DNA of 25,360 nt from an uncultured Bacteroidia bacterium (GCA_902767355.1 CACXHG010000167.1:1-25360); one strand, 5' to 3'; shown: positions 8,647 to 16,676, numbered from the stretch's first letter. The notes: generated from the sequence alone by a model not told the origin. Numbers and translations are program-made.

Positions 8647-10032
8647 ATGAAGTTTATCAATTCTCTGATATTTTTATGTGCTGTCGCTTTTTTTGCATCT
8701 TGTGAGCAGTGGCATAATCCTGGAGACGCCACGGAATCGGCCAAGAATTATTACGATAAGGCACAAGTGCTCAGTAGAGAAGCGAAAAACACTTTCTACC
8801 GCCAAGGTATTCCCTCTGGCTGGACAGATGTGACGAACTATTCGTACAACAATAAGGGGCAGTTGGTTTCGTCGGATTTGTATTGCGACGGGGAGTGGCG
8901 AGATGGTATGAGTGTAGAATATGGGAACAAAAGCAAGATAATCAAATCTTCAGACAAATGGGGGAATAAGTATAGCGTTGAGCAAACTTATTATGATAAG
9001 GCTATGCATTATCTCGCTGAAGAAATTGTGAGGAATGATGTATATGGGTATGTTGACAGCTGGACAAAGTATGAGTGGAAGGGAGATCGTTTGGCTTATA
9101 TCGGGGACTATTCTGGGGACGGTAGCACTCTTTCGGGTGAGACTTTGTATACATATCGGGATCAAGATAATCAGACGACATGCAATGCCCACTGTATAAA
9201 ATATGGCTTTCCGGATGTAATGCCACAGGTAACCGATACCATTTTTACATACATTTATACGAATAAGGACAGGACGCAGCTAAGTAGCAAAACTGTGTCT
9301 TATGGCGAAGGGCTGCAAGAGCGATGGGAATATGTGTATAATCCGGATGGATTGCTTATTTCCCGGAAGATGTATTCTACGGTAGACGGTGATATCGTTC
9401 TCCGTGGGGTAAGGCAGTATAACTATTCTGGTAATAAGAGAATCATTTATGATGTGTATCCAGAGAAGGTTTTGGATAAATGGTATCTGTATCAAGAGGT
9501 ATTGACAACCGAAACTTTGGATTCGAGTTTTGAATATGATTTAATTAGAGAGTTTTCATGCCCCTTTGAAAGGAGACAGCCGGAGGACCATTCCAAATCA
9601 ATAGTTAAATCTTCTTTGGATGGTCTTGATTTGCAAGTAAATCATTGCCAACTCCTCAATGGGTTGCCGTACTGTTATTATCTGGAATATACGCTCACAA
9701 ATAATACATCATCAGATATTGATTTACTGACCTTATGGTTCAAAGGCGACAGGCCTTCTGATATTCCGCCTATTATCGTGGAAGATATTACTTCCGGTCG
9801 AATATTGGATCGTTATTCACGGGAGGGCTTTGATGGGTGCGCAGAGGATAGAGCGCCCTTGAAGAAAGGTGAAAAGGCCAGCTATGGCATTCGCGTCTTT
9901 CTTGACAAGGGGGATCCTCTTCCTCTGGATTCCTGTCTGGATATTACCATAGGGATATGTGTGCAAATAGGAGATGAGCGTATTCCGGTAACCTTGTCGT
10001 TTTTCAGCCTGGAACCCTACTATAGGTCCTGA
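8647..10032 (+). CDS. Putative lipoprotein with YD/Rhs-like Tyr-rich repeats
   Basis: The 461-residue product starts with a lipoprotein signal ending FFASC (Cys19). Residues about 55-310 carry repeated short beta-hairpin units of the form aromatic-x-aromatic, Asn/Asp, Gly, Leu, such as YSYNNKGQLVSSDLY, YEWKGDRLAYIGDY and YVYNPDGLLISRKMY. These resemble the YD repeats of Rhs-type and other Bacteroidetes surface proteins. After about residue 325 there is a separate beta-sandwich-like domain (LEYTLTNNTSSDIDLLTLWF near 344-363, then SYGIRVF). I know no specific function. The gene is AT-richer than the core genes on both sides. It follows the preceding lipoprotein by 12 bases and ends 87 bases before a strong terminator. 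Confidence 0.7.
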   Translation: MKFINSLIFLCAVAFFASCEQWHNPGDATESAKNYYDKAQVLSREAKNTFYRQGIPSGWTDVTNYSYNNKGQLVSSDLYCDGEWRDGMSVEYGNKSKIIKSSDKWGNKYSVEQTYYDKAMHYLAEEIVRNDVYGYVDSWTKYEWKGDRLAYIGDYSGDGSTLSGETLYTYRDQDNQTTCNAHCIKYGFPDVMPQVTDTIFTYIYTNKDRTQLSSKTVSYGEGLQERWEYVYNPDGLLISRKMYSTVDGDIVLRGVRQYNYSGNKRIIYDVYPEKVLDKWYLYQEVLTTETLDSSFEYDLIREFSCPFERRQPEDHSKSIVKSSLDGLDLQVNHCQLLNGLPYCYYLEYTLTNNTSSDIDLLTLWFKGDRPSDIPPIIVEDITSGRILDRYSREGFDGCAEDRAPLKKGEKASYGIRVFLDKGDPLPLDSCLDITIGICVQIGDERIPVTLSFFSLEPYYRS

Positions 10033-10119
10033 TGTCTTAAGACCAGCGGCAGCAGTGCAGTGAATAAGGGGGTCCTCTGCCCGGCTGGGATAGAAGTGGC
10101 TGATAAATAAGCTTTTACG

Positions 10120-10157
10120 AAAAGTGCTTACCCCTGTTTCGGTGGTGAGCACTTTTT
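10120..10157 (+). terminator. Rho-independent terminator after the lipoprotein operon
   Basis: A 13-base stem (AAAAGTGCTTACC at 10120-10132 with GGTGAGCACTTTT at 10144-10156, one G-T wobble) encloses an 11-base loop and ends in a run of five T. It closes the plus-strand operon that begins near 5964. The 5' arm starts with four A, so weak activity in the other direction is possible. Confidence 0.85.
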
Positions 10158-10286
10158 ATATAATCCTGATTCATAGGTTGATGCACGCCAGCGCTCAAGG
10201 GGTGGGGCAGTGGTTAAGCGCCCAGCGTTAAGAATAGCTCTGTATCCACCGCAACCCTTGTGCCATCCCGAACGAGTGTAACCCCT

Positions 10287-10320
10287 GTGTCATGTCGAGC
10301 GAGCGCAGTCGAGACATCTC
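10287..10320 (+). repeat. REP-like dispersed repeat, copy A
   Basis: The core 10287-10307 follows the pattern GTGTCAT, two bases, CGAGCG, one base, GCGCA. It continues into GTCGAGACATCTC, whose GACAT can pair with the ATGTC of the core. It matches copy B on the opposite strand at 18 of 21 core positions. Elements of the general form GTCAT-NN-CGAGCG-NAGC are known as abundant intergenic repeats in many bacterial genomes. Assignment to that class is by pattern. Confidence 0.6.
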
Positions 10321-10328
10321 CATAATTA

Positions 10329-10359
10329 TTTGCAATCCCGACAATGATTGCTACCTTTG
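10329..10359 (+). promoter_or_regulatory. Orphan Bacteroidetes-type promoter
   Basis: TTTG at 10329-10332, a 19-base spacer and TACCTTTG at 10352-10359 satisfy the full consensus. The predicted start is near 10366. No recognisable protein gene follows. It lies 22 bases downstream of the core of REP-like copy A. Confidence 0.6.
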
Positions 10360-10365
10360 CATAAA

Positions 10366-10537
10366 CACCCGAAAGGGGCTGCCGTTGGCAAAAATTTGAC
10401 AGCCCCACGGATATGGGCTATTTCTTAATGATAATAACCACTATCCGAATAATGAATAGTTTAATCATTACTGATTATAAAGGGAGGATTCGGGTGCCTT
10501 CCCAATGGGGGTCGGCTTGTCCGGCTCCCTTTGTTTT
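10366..10537 (+). ncRNA. Candidate small structured RNA (unassigned)
   Basis: The boundaries are inferred: the start from the promoter at 10329-10359 and the end from an 8-base inverted repeat (AAAGGGAG 10479-10486 with CTCCCTTT 10525-10532) followed by T-rich GTTTT. Inside are a CCC-GAAA-GGG tetraloop hairpin (10368-10377), a competing 7-base stem (GGGGCTG 10375-10381 with CAGCCCC 10400-10406) and CGGATA/TATCCG. The 5' AAAGGGG can also pair with the 3' CTCCCTTT, so alternative folds exist. It does not match any RNA family I recognise, and it could be only repeat debris. Confidence 0.25.
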
Positions 10538-10734
10538 GCACTACTATTATTCTTCAGGTGTAGGCAATGAGCCATCATTTATGTCGGTTGCAAATATATG
10601 CACCGGCACAGCCCTCAAACGAGGAATAATCTCAAATGTGACGAACGAAACGGAAATACTTTTTCCAGAAATAGGGTAGCGTTTTCAATAACGCACGACA
10701 ATTACGAATACGACCTGCCTGATTCCGAAAACAC

Positions 10735-10755
10735 GTCATTTGCGAGCGTAGACGC
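10735..10755 (+). repeat. REP-like dispersed repeat, degenerate copy C
   Basis: GTCAT at 10735, three bases, then CGAGCG at 10743-10748 followed by TAGACGC. It has the same layout as copies A and B with one extra base in the first spacer and a diverged right half. Confidence 0.35.
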
Positions 10756-10972
10756 CGGGCAGAAGCCTTTGCTTGAAGAGTTGCTGCGCTATCCGCTCAT
10801 CCGCCTTTTCTCCCATATGATACTGGGACTCTGCCCCAAACCCCACCGCTCTGGGCTGGCTATTCTGCAAGCCCGCGCGCACGCCCTGCGCTAGCGCCTG
10901 ATGGCGATGTGTATCCCCTCTTCAAGCTCCGGCCGTTTCTGCCCGGTCCAGTTGGTGAGGACGATTAAGCAA

Positions 10973-10993
10973 TGCGCCCGCTCGCGATGACAC
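10973..10993 (-). repeat. REP-like dispersed repeat, copy B (inverted)
   Basis: On the minus strand the 21-base core has the same pattern as copy A (GTGTCAT, two bases, CGAGCG, one base, GCGCA), identical at 18 positions. It is followed by TTGCTTAATCG instead of the GTCGAGACATC of copy A. It lies 31 bases beyond the stop of the last gene of the lon operon and in inverse orientation to copy A, 665 bases away. Confidence 0.6.
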
Positions 10994-11024
10994 GAGGGAC
11001 TGTGGCTGCTCCGCCACGGACGCT

Positions 11025-11606
11025 CTACAGCTGGCCGGTGATGCAGCTTATGTGGAAGGTAAGGGTGGGAGACGGCGAGGTGCACTCGCTCTTCTGGAAG
11101 TAGCCTTCGAGGACCATTTTGCAGCTGGCGGGGACTTTAAGTTGCTGGGTGAGGGCGTCGGTGGTGATGATGGAGTGCCCTCCGGCAAGGCCGGCGGCGG
11201 CATAGGCATCGACCCAGTCCTCTACATTCTCGCGGGCGATGGTGCTGCAGGCCTCGCGCGCCCCTATGCACAGGGCGGCCGGCAGGCGGTGAGTGCAGGC
11301 CGCGATGTCGCCCCAGAGAATCTTCTGGCAGTAGTCGCCCAGAAGCTTGACGGTGAAGGTATCGGCGCCGGAAGCGGAAAGCTCCACGGCCGCCAGGCGG
11401 GTGACGGACCCGGCCCCTTCCCAGACGAGAATCCTGTCGCCTTCTGCGGGGATGGACTCTGCGGCGAGGTCTATCTGATATTTGACAAACTCCTGGCAGG
11501 CGGCCCCTCGACGGACATTGCGGCTGCCGTATTTCTTGTCCAGCTGCTTGGATGCAAACTCCCTGAAGAGCTGCGCGTAGCTGAGTTCTTTGCTTTCTTT
11601 GTTCAT
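11025..11606 (-). CDS. Hypothetical protein coupled to the tandem-thioredoxin gene
   Basis: The 193-residue product has no signal peptide and no membrane segment, so it is probably cytoplasmic. I recognise no family. The N-terminus (about 1-50) is charged and helical, and the rest is mixed alpha/beta with five Cys residues. Its ATG overlaps the TGA of the upstream gene (ATGA), which points to translational coupling, and its GC-rich codon use matches the other genes of the operon. It is last of five genes (lon, ung, coaD, thioredoxin-like, this one). The frame is long, closed and consistent with the operon, so I take it as a real gene. Confidence 0.7.
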   Translation of the reverse strand: MNKESKELSYAQLFREFASKQLDKKYGSRNVRRGAACQEFVKYQIDLAAESIPAEGDRILVWEGAGSVTRLAAVELSASGADTFTVKLLGDYCQKILWGDIAACTHRLPAALCIGAREACSTIARENVEDWVDAYAAAGLAGGHSIITTDALTQQLKVPASCKMVLEGYFQKSECTSPSPTLTFHISCITGQL

Positions 11607-13093
11607 TGCTCCAGCAATTTGGCCAGGGTCCCGGGGTCTATGTCCTTTGCGAGAACTGTTCCCGAGGCGTCCAGCAGGTAAATCCTGGGGACGGTGCCGA
11701 CATCGTATTTGTCATACAGCTCGCTGCTTGGCCACTCGGCTGCAAGCTCGCGCCAGAAGCAGCCTGCGCCGCGGGGGCTTTTGACCCACTCGTCCCTGTC
11801 CGGCCCCACATACACGGCAGTTACCTTTGCCCCGCTTTTCTTTAGCAACTTCTTCATATTCAGAAGCTGCTCGCGCCAGGCGGCACAGTCGCCGCAGGAG
11901 ACCAGATGGAAAAACAACACTGCATATTTTTTGCCAGAATAGCCGAGCAGGCTCCTGGAGCGCCCGTGGCGGGTTTTGAGGGTGACGTCGGCGGCCTTGC
12001 TCCCGACAGGATTCAGGCGGAAAAGCCGCAGCGCCTCGGCGGTCTGGGCGTAAAGCTCTTTAGACCAGATGTCCGGCCGGGCAAGGATATAATTCTCTGC
12101 CACGAAAGCGGCGCTCAGAAGCGCCTCGTAATCTCCCTGGCCGCGCAGGTAATTGTAGATCCCGAGAAAAGTCTCGCGGTAGAGCGGGGCGTCGCCGGCG
12201 AGCCGCTCGTCGAACGACTTGCACACATCGGCCATGGCCAGGGTGTCCAGCCCCATGTTGTCCCTGATGTCGTCCATAAGGGAATACAGCGAGGCTGTGA
12301 ACGACTCCTTCTGCTCCAGCAGCTGCGAGAGCGCCTCCACGTCCAGCTTGCGCCCCACGATGCGGTTGTCGGCATCCAGCAGCAGCAGGGAAGGGGTGCT
12401 GAGCACGGAATACTTCTTGTGGAACTCCGATGCCCCCTGAGGATCCCACAGATTGTGGACCACGACTTTGGGGTTGTCTATGCCGTGGAAATTGGCGAAG
12501 GCGTACTTGGCCCAGGCGGAGCGGTCGCCCTGGGTATAAACCGCATACAGCGACAGCGGGGTGGTGCCGCAGTACTCCTTCAGCAGCGCCGCCAGCAGCG
12601 GTGTCTGGCGGGCGCAGGTGGCGCACTTGTCCTCGTAGAAATACAGGATCTTGGCGCCGCCGGTCGCCTGCCGCACATCCACCATGTCGCCTTCGAGGCT
12701 TTCCAGAGTCAGTGGCTGGGCCTGCATGCCCAGCAGCGAGAGCCGGTTGAATTCGGCAAAGGCATACACGTTCGGAAAGCTTTCTTCCGACGGCCAGCGC
12801 AGGCGTTTGTTCAAGAAATAATTGTCTGCAATATAGACCGATACGCCCTCGACGCCCATAACGGGCGACTGCATGAAATAGTCGAAGGCGACGCCGGCTA
12901 TCTTGGCGCGCACCTCGTCGTCCGGCGCAGCGGCTATCAGCGCGTCGCAACGGGCGTTGATGGAGTCCACCGGCATGGTGCTCACGGCCTGCAGCCAGCT
13001 GCGCAGCGAGTCGTACACATTCGCAGCTTCCTGCGCCCTCAAGCAAAGGGTGCAGGCGAGCAGTACGATCGCCGTGAGTACCCTTCGGAGCAT
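11603..13093 (-). CDS. Exported tandem thioredoxin-fold (TlpA/DUF5106-like) protein
   Basis: The 496-residue product has a signal peptide (1-20, LRA before QE) and two thioredoxin-like domains. The first (about 120-260) has KCATC (Cys157/Cys160) and a cis-proline at 234 (STPSLLLLD). The second (about 360-496) has SCGDC (Cys400/Cys403) and a cis-proline at 469 (GTVPRIYLLD). Helical regions lie before and between the domains (25-110, 265-345). Both active sites are complete, so it probably reduces or isomerises disulfides in the periplasm, perhaps fed by DsbD. The layout resembles Bacteroidetes DUF5106/TlpA proteins. It starts one base after coaD and overlaps the next gene by ATGA. Confidence 0.85.
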   Translation of the reverse strand: MLRRVLTAIVLLACTLCLRAQEAANVYDSLRSWLQAVSTMPVDSINARCDALIAAAPDDEVRAKIAGVAFDYFMQSPVMGVEGVSVYIADNYFLNKRLRWPSEESFPNVYAFAEFNRLSLLGMQAQPLTLESLEGDMVDVRQATGGAKILYFYEDKCATCARQTPLLAALLKEYCGTTPLSLYAVYTQGDRSAWAKYAFANFHGIDNPKVVVHNLWDPQGASEFHKKYSVLSTPSLLLLDADNRIVGRKLDVEALSQLLEQKESFTASLYSLMDDIRDNMGLDTLAMADVCKSFDERLAGDAPLYRETFLGIYNYLRGQGDYEALLSAAFVAENYILARPDIWSKELYAQTAEALRLFRLNPVGSKAADVTLKTRHGRSRSLLGYSGKKYAVLFFHLVSCGDCAAWREQLLNMKKLLKKSGAKVTAVYVGPDRDEWVKSPRGAGCFWRELAAEWPSSELYDKYDVGTVPRIYLLDASGTVLAKDIDPGTLAKLLEQ

Positions 13094-13094
13094 A

Positions 13095-13577
13095 TTATTT
13101 CTGGATCAGCGCCAGATATTTGTTGATATCCACGTTCTTGGGTATGAAGTCGGTGGCCTTGCCGCCGTTGACCAGCACGTCGCGCACCACGGTAGAGGAT
13201 ATGAACGAATACTCGTGGCTGGAAGGGATGAAAACGGTCAGTATGGACGGGCGCATGCGCTTGTTGGCCTGCGAGATGGCCCGCTCCAGCTCGAAGTCGG
13301 TGGTGGTGCGCATGCCGCGCACGATAAACTTGGCTCCCTTCTCTACGCAGAAATCCACGGTGAGGCCGCTGAAAGAGCAGACCTCCACGTTAGGCATGCC
13401 GGCCACGGCGTCCTGCGCAATCTGGACTTTGAGTTCGACCGGGAAAAAGCCGCCCTTGGAGGCATTGTTGCCTATGGCCACGATGACCTTGTCAAAAATT
13501 TTGAGCGCCGATTTGAGGACCTCGAGATGGCCCAGGGTGAAGGGGTCGAACGACCCGGGGAATACTGCAATTTTCAT
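13095..13577 (-). CDS. coaD: Phosphopantetheine adenylyltransferase
   Basis: This is the penultimate enzyme of coenzyme A synthesis: ATP plus 4'-phosphopantetheine gives dephospho-CoA and pyrophosphate, in the cytoplasm. At 160 residues it has the usual length. Hallmarks are PGSFDPFTLGH (7-17, with the nucleotidyltransferase TxGH motif), RGMRTTTDFELE (88-99) and ISSTVVR (126-132, the ATP-binding SSTxxR). It follows ung by 6 bases and precedes the thioredoxin-like gene by one base. Confidence 0.97.
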   Translation of the reverse strand: MKIAVFPGSFDPFTLGHLEVLKSALKIFDKVIVAIGNNASKGGFFPVELKVQIAQDAVAGMPNVEVCSFSGLTVDFCVEKGAKFIVRGMRTTTDFELERAISQANKRMRPSILTVFIPSSHEYSFISSTVVRDVLVNGGKATDFIPKNVDINKYLALIQK

Positions 13578-13583
13578 AGTGTG

Positions 13584-14255
13584 CTATTTGCTCCAGTCGA
13601 TAGGCTGGAGATTATTGTTAGACAGATAGTTGTTTGTCATGGAAAAGTGCCGGCAGCCGAAGAACGCCCCGCCTGCCAGGGGCGAAGGGTGGGCCGCTTC
13701 CAGCACCAGGTGCCGGCTGGTGTCTATCAGAGCCTTCTTGCTGCGGGCAAAATTGCCCCAGAGCAGGAACACCACGCCGTCGCGGCGGTCGCTGATGGTC
13801 TTAATCACGGCGTCGGTGAACTCCTGCCAGCCCAGCCGGCTGTGGGAGGCGGCGGCGCCGGCGCGCACCGTGAGGATGGCGTTCAGCAGGAACACCCCCT
13901 GGCGGGCCCAGCCTTCCAGCGAACCGTCCTTACGCGACATGTCCAGCCCGAGGTCGTCGTGGATCTCTTTGTAGATGTTCTTGAGCGACGGCGGAAGCGG
14001 CACCCCGTGCGGCACCGAAAACGACAGGCCTTCTGCCTGGCCGGGGTTGTGATAGGGGTCCTGCCCCAGAATCACGACCTTTACGGCATTGAAGGGAGTG
14101 AGGCTGAAAGCGTTGAAAATCAGCCTGCCGGGAGGATAAATGGTCACTCCCATATCCTTTTCCCTGTGCAAAGCAGCAGCGAGCCTGCCAAAGTATTCTT
14201 TGTCAAACTCGCTTTGCAATACCTCCTTCCAGGAAGGCTCTATTATGACATTCAT
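13584..14255 (-). CDS. ung: Uracil-DNA glycosylase, family 1
   Basis: The enzyme removes uracil from DNA to start base-excision repair. The 223-residue protein carries the water-activating motif GQDPYH (64-69, catalytic Asp66), the uracil-binding LLWGNFA (164-170) and the DNA-intercalation motif HPSPLA (189-194, His189). The length is normal for the family. It lies 18 bases downstream of lon in the same orientation. Confidence 0.97.
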   Translation of the reverse strand: MNVIIEPSWKEVLQSEFDKEYFGRLAAALHREKDMGVTIYPPGRLIFNAFSLTPFNAVKVVILGQDPYHNPGQAEGLSFSVPHGVPLPPSLKNIYKEIHDDLGLDMSRKDGSLEGWARQGVFLLNAILTVRAGAAASHSRLGWQEFTDAVIKTISDRRDGVVFLLWGNFARSKKALIDTSRHLVLEAAHPSPLAGGAFFGCRHFSMTNNYLSNNNLQPIDWSK

Positions 14256-14273
14256 CGTGCTGCCGGAATAGTT

Positions 14274-16676
14274 CTATTCGAATACAAATTTAAGAACTTC
14301 GTCGACTCTGGCAACATATTTAAACGTCAAACCCTTGATGTAAATCTCTTTTATATCCTCAATGTCGCGGCGGTTCTCTTCGGAAATCACTATGGTGTGG
14401 ATGCCCGCACGCTTGGCCGCGAGAATCTTTTCCTTGATGCCGCCCACGGGCAGTACCTTGCCGCGCAGTGTGGTCTCGCCGGTCATGGCTATTCCCTTCT
14501 TGATGCTCTGTCCCTTGAGGGCGGAGGCGATGGCGGTGACCATGGTGATGCCGGCGGAGGGGCCGTCCTTGGGAATGGCTCCCTCCGGCACGTGGATGTG
14601 GAAGTCCTTCTCCTTGAACACCTTGGGATCGACGCCGATGATGGCGGCGTTGGCCTTGAGATATTGGAAGGCGATGGTTGCGGATTCCTTCATCACGTCG
14701 CCCAGATTGCCGGTGGTGGACAGGTGCCCCTGGCCTTCGCTGGTGCTGCACTCGATAAAGAGTATCTCGCCGCCCATCTCGGTCCAGGCCAGACCGGTGA
14801 CCACGCCGGGCATCTCGTTGCCCTTCTGCATGTCGTGGTGGTTGGTCGGACGGCCCAGATATTGGCGCACCTGCTCCGGCTTGAGGGTGAGCTCATGATC
14901 TTCGCCCAGGGCGATTTTCTTGGCGGTGATGCGGCACAGCTTGGCAATCTGCTTGTCCAGGCCGCGCACGCCGGATTCGCGGGTGTAGTTCTCGATTATT
15001 TCCTCGAAGGCGGCCTTGGTCAGCTTGAGGTCCTTGGCGCTCAGGCCGTGCAGCTCCAGCTGCTTGGGCAGCAGGTAATCCTTGGCGATGGACACCTTTT
15101 CCTCGGCCAGATAGCCCGAGACATTTATCATCTCCATACGGTCGCGCAGGGCGGGATGTATGCTCTCGACGTTGTTGGCCGTGGTGATGAAGAGCACCTT
15201 GCTCAGGTCGTAGTCCAGGTCCAGGTAGTTGTCGTGGAAAGCGGTGTTCTGCTCGGGGTCGAGCACTTCCAGCAGGGCGCTGGCGGGGTCGCCGTGAAAG
15301 TCTGCGGAGACCTTGTCTATCTCGTCCAGCACGATGACCGGATTGACCTTGCCGGTTTTCTTGATGGTCTGTATGATGCGGCCGGCCATCGCCCCCACGT
15401 AGGTGCGGCGGTGTCCGCGTATCTCGCTCTCGTCGTGCAGGCCGCCCAGGGAGATGCGGCCATATTCGCGCCCCAGGGCCTTGGCTATGGATTTGCCGAG
15501 CGAAGTCTTGCCGACGCCGGGAGGGCCGTAGAGGCAGAGTATGGGGGATTTCATGTCGCCCTTGAGCTTGAGCACTGCCAGGTACTCGATAATCCTCTCT
15601 TTGACCTTCTCCAGGCCGTAGTGGTCGTGGTCCAGTACCTGCTGGGCGTGCTTGAGGTCCAGGTTGTCCTCGGTGGCTTCGCTCCAGGGAAGCTCCGTCA
15701 TGAACTGCAGATAGCTGTAGATGACGTTATAGTCGGGAGAGCTGGGGTTGGTCTTCTCCAGCTTCTTGATTTCTTTTTCGAAGGTCTCGGCCACATATTC
15801 CGGCCAGTTCTTGCCCTCGGCAATCTTGCGCAGCTGCTCTATGTCTTCGTCGGCAGCGCCCATGCCAAGCTCTTCCTGGATGGTCTTGAGCTGGTTGTTC
15901 AGATAGTATTCCCGCTGCTGCTGGTCCATCTCCACCTTGACCTTCTTCTGGATGTCCTCGCGTATCTTGAGAATTTCTATCTGCTTGTCCAGCAGGGCCA
16001 GAAGCAGGATGGCGCGCTTCTTTATGCCGGCTTCTTCCAGCAGGGGCACCTTCTCCAGCGGGTTCTCCACCTCTATGGTAGTGGCCACGAAATTGACCAG
16101 GAAGGCGTTGTCTTCTATGTCGCGGATGGCATAGCCGGCTTCCTGGGACACATTGTGCGAAAGCTTTATGATGCGCAGGGCGGCGCTCTTGATGCCGTCC
16201 ACCACGGTGTTCATGTCGGGATCTGACACGGATGACATGTCTTCCGGCAGATAGCCCACCGACGCCATCAGATAGGGTTCGGTGATGTCAACTGATTTTA
16301 TCTCGAAACGGCGGACGCCCTGTATGATGGCAGTCACCGGAACATTTGGCAGGTCGATGATCTTGACGATCCTGCCCATGGTGCCGATGGGGAACAGGTC
16401 TTCGCGGCCCGGGTCCTCGGTTTTGGCATCCTTCTGCGTCACGGCGCCGATAAGTTTGTTGGACTTGTAGGCCTCGTTGAGCAATTGTATGGATTTTTCC
16501 CTGCGGACAGGGATGGGAATCACTGTGTCCGGAAACAGCACGGCGTTGCGCAGCGGCAGCAGCGGCAGCACGTCGGGCAGCTGCTCGTCCTGCAGTTTGT
16601 AGCCGGGGTCTATGTTCATCACCGGTATGATGTTCATGCCGGATTCTTCTCCTGCAAAATAAAACGGATCTTTCAT
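14274..16676 (-). CDS. lon: ATP-dependent protease Lon (LonA)
   Basis: The 800-residue cytoplasmic AAA+ protease degrades damaged and regulatory proteins. Domains in order are the N-terminal substrate-binding LON domain (about 35-230), a coiled-coil-rich linker (about 230-340), the AAA+ module with Walker A GPPGVGKT (384-391) and Walker B VIVLDEID (447-454), and the C-terminal protease with catalytic Ser707 in PKDGPSAG and Lys750 in GGIKEKIL (43 residues apart, as in E. coli). The length fits the family. It heads a five-gene minus-strand operon. I see no full promoter match in the region between it and the HU gene, so its regulation cannot be read here. Confidence 0.97.
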   Translation of the reverse strand: MKDPFYFAGEESGMNIIPVMNIDPGYKLQDEQLPDVLPLLPLRNAVLFPDTVIPIPVRREKSIQLLNEAYKSNKLIGAVTQKDAKTEDPGREDLFPIGTMGRIVKIIDLPNVPVTAIIQGVRRFEIKSVDITEPYLMASVGYLPEDMSSVSDPDMNTVVDGIKSAALRIIKLSHNVSQEAGYAIRDIEDNAFLVNFVATTIEVENPLEKVPLLEEAGIKKRAILLLALLDKQIEILKIREDIQKKVKVEMDQQQREYYLNNQLKTIQEELGMGAADEDIEQLRKIAEGKNWPEYVAETFEKEIKKLEKTNPSSPDYNVIYSYLQFMTELPWSEATEDNLDLKHAQQVLDHDHYGLEKVKERIIEYLAVLKLKGDMKSPILCLYGPPGVGKTSLGKSIAKALGREYGRISLGGLHDESEIRGHRRTYVGAMAGRIIQTIKKTGKVNPVIVLDEIDKVSADFHGDPASALLEVLDPEQNTAFHDNYLDLDYDLSKVLFITTANNVESIHPALRDRMEMINVSGYLAEEKVSIAKDYLLPKQLELHGLSAKDLKLTKAAFEEIIENYTRESGVRGLDKQIAKLCRITAKKIALGEDHELTLKPEQVRQYLGRPTNHHDMQKGNEMPGVVTGLAWTEMGGEILFIECSTSEGQGHLSTTGNLGDVMKESATIAFQYLKANAAIIGVDPKVFKEKDFHIHVPEGAIPKDGPSAGITMVTAIASALKGQSIKKGIAMTGETTLRGKVLPVGGIKEKILAAKRAGIHTIVISEENRRDIEDIKEIYIKGLTFKYVARVDEVLKFVFE

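Larger units (their letters stand above)
10158..11024. other. Non-coding or degenerate tract between convergent operons
   Basis: No convincing gene is seen across about 870 bases. Two short open frames (10413-10679 and 10598-10894, different frames, overlapping) have no recognisable domain and repeat-like composition; the second reads straight through one of the REP-like repeats. The tract holds three GTCAT..CGAGCG elements, a full-match promoter at 10329-10359, a possible structured transcript (10366-10537) and several small hairpins. Base composition shifts from AT-rich on the left to GC-rich on the right, as expected of a patchwork of insertions and remnants. Confidence 0.6.

Noticed and set aside
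10117..10160. CRISPR-like or tandem repeat
   Set aside because: It is a single inverted repeat forming a terminator. No direct repeat with regular spacers was seen here or elsewhere in the window.
10375..10780. tmRNA: GGGGCTG followed by TTTGACAGC resembles the 5' end of Bacteroidetes tmRNA, with a promoter upstream
   Set aside because: No tag reading frame ending in Ala-Ala-stop, no T-arm and no 3' end able to pair with GGGGCT and carry CCA are found within 400 bases. The TTTGACAGCCCC is better explained as the 3' arm of the local GGGGCTG stem.
10413..10894. Two overlapping short frames as genes or a frameshifted pseudogene
   Set aside because: There are no recognisable domains. The second frame reads through a REP-like repeat, and the composition changes within it. 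A decayed gene cannot be excluded but is not supported.
12903..16226. Plus-strand open frame of 1107 codons across coaD, ung and lon
   Set aside because: GC-rich codon bias of three minus-strand genes with full family motifs leaves the opposite frame open. The translation has no domain and spans gene boundaries.
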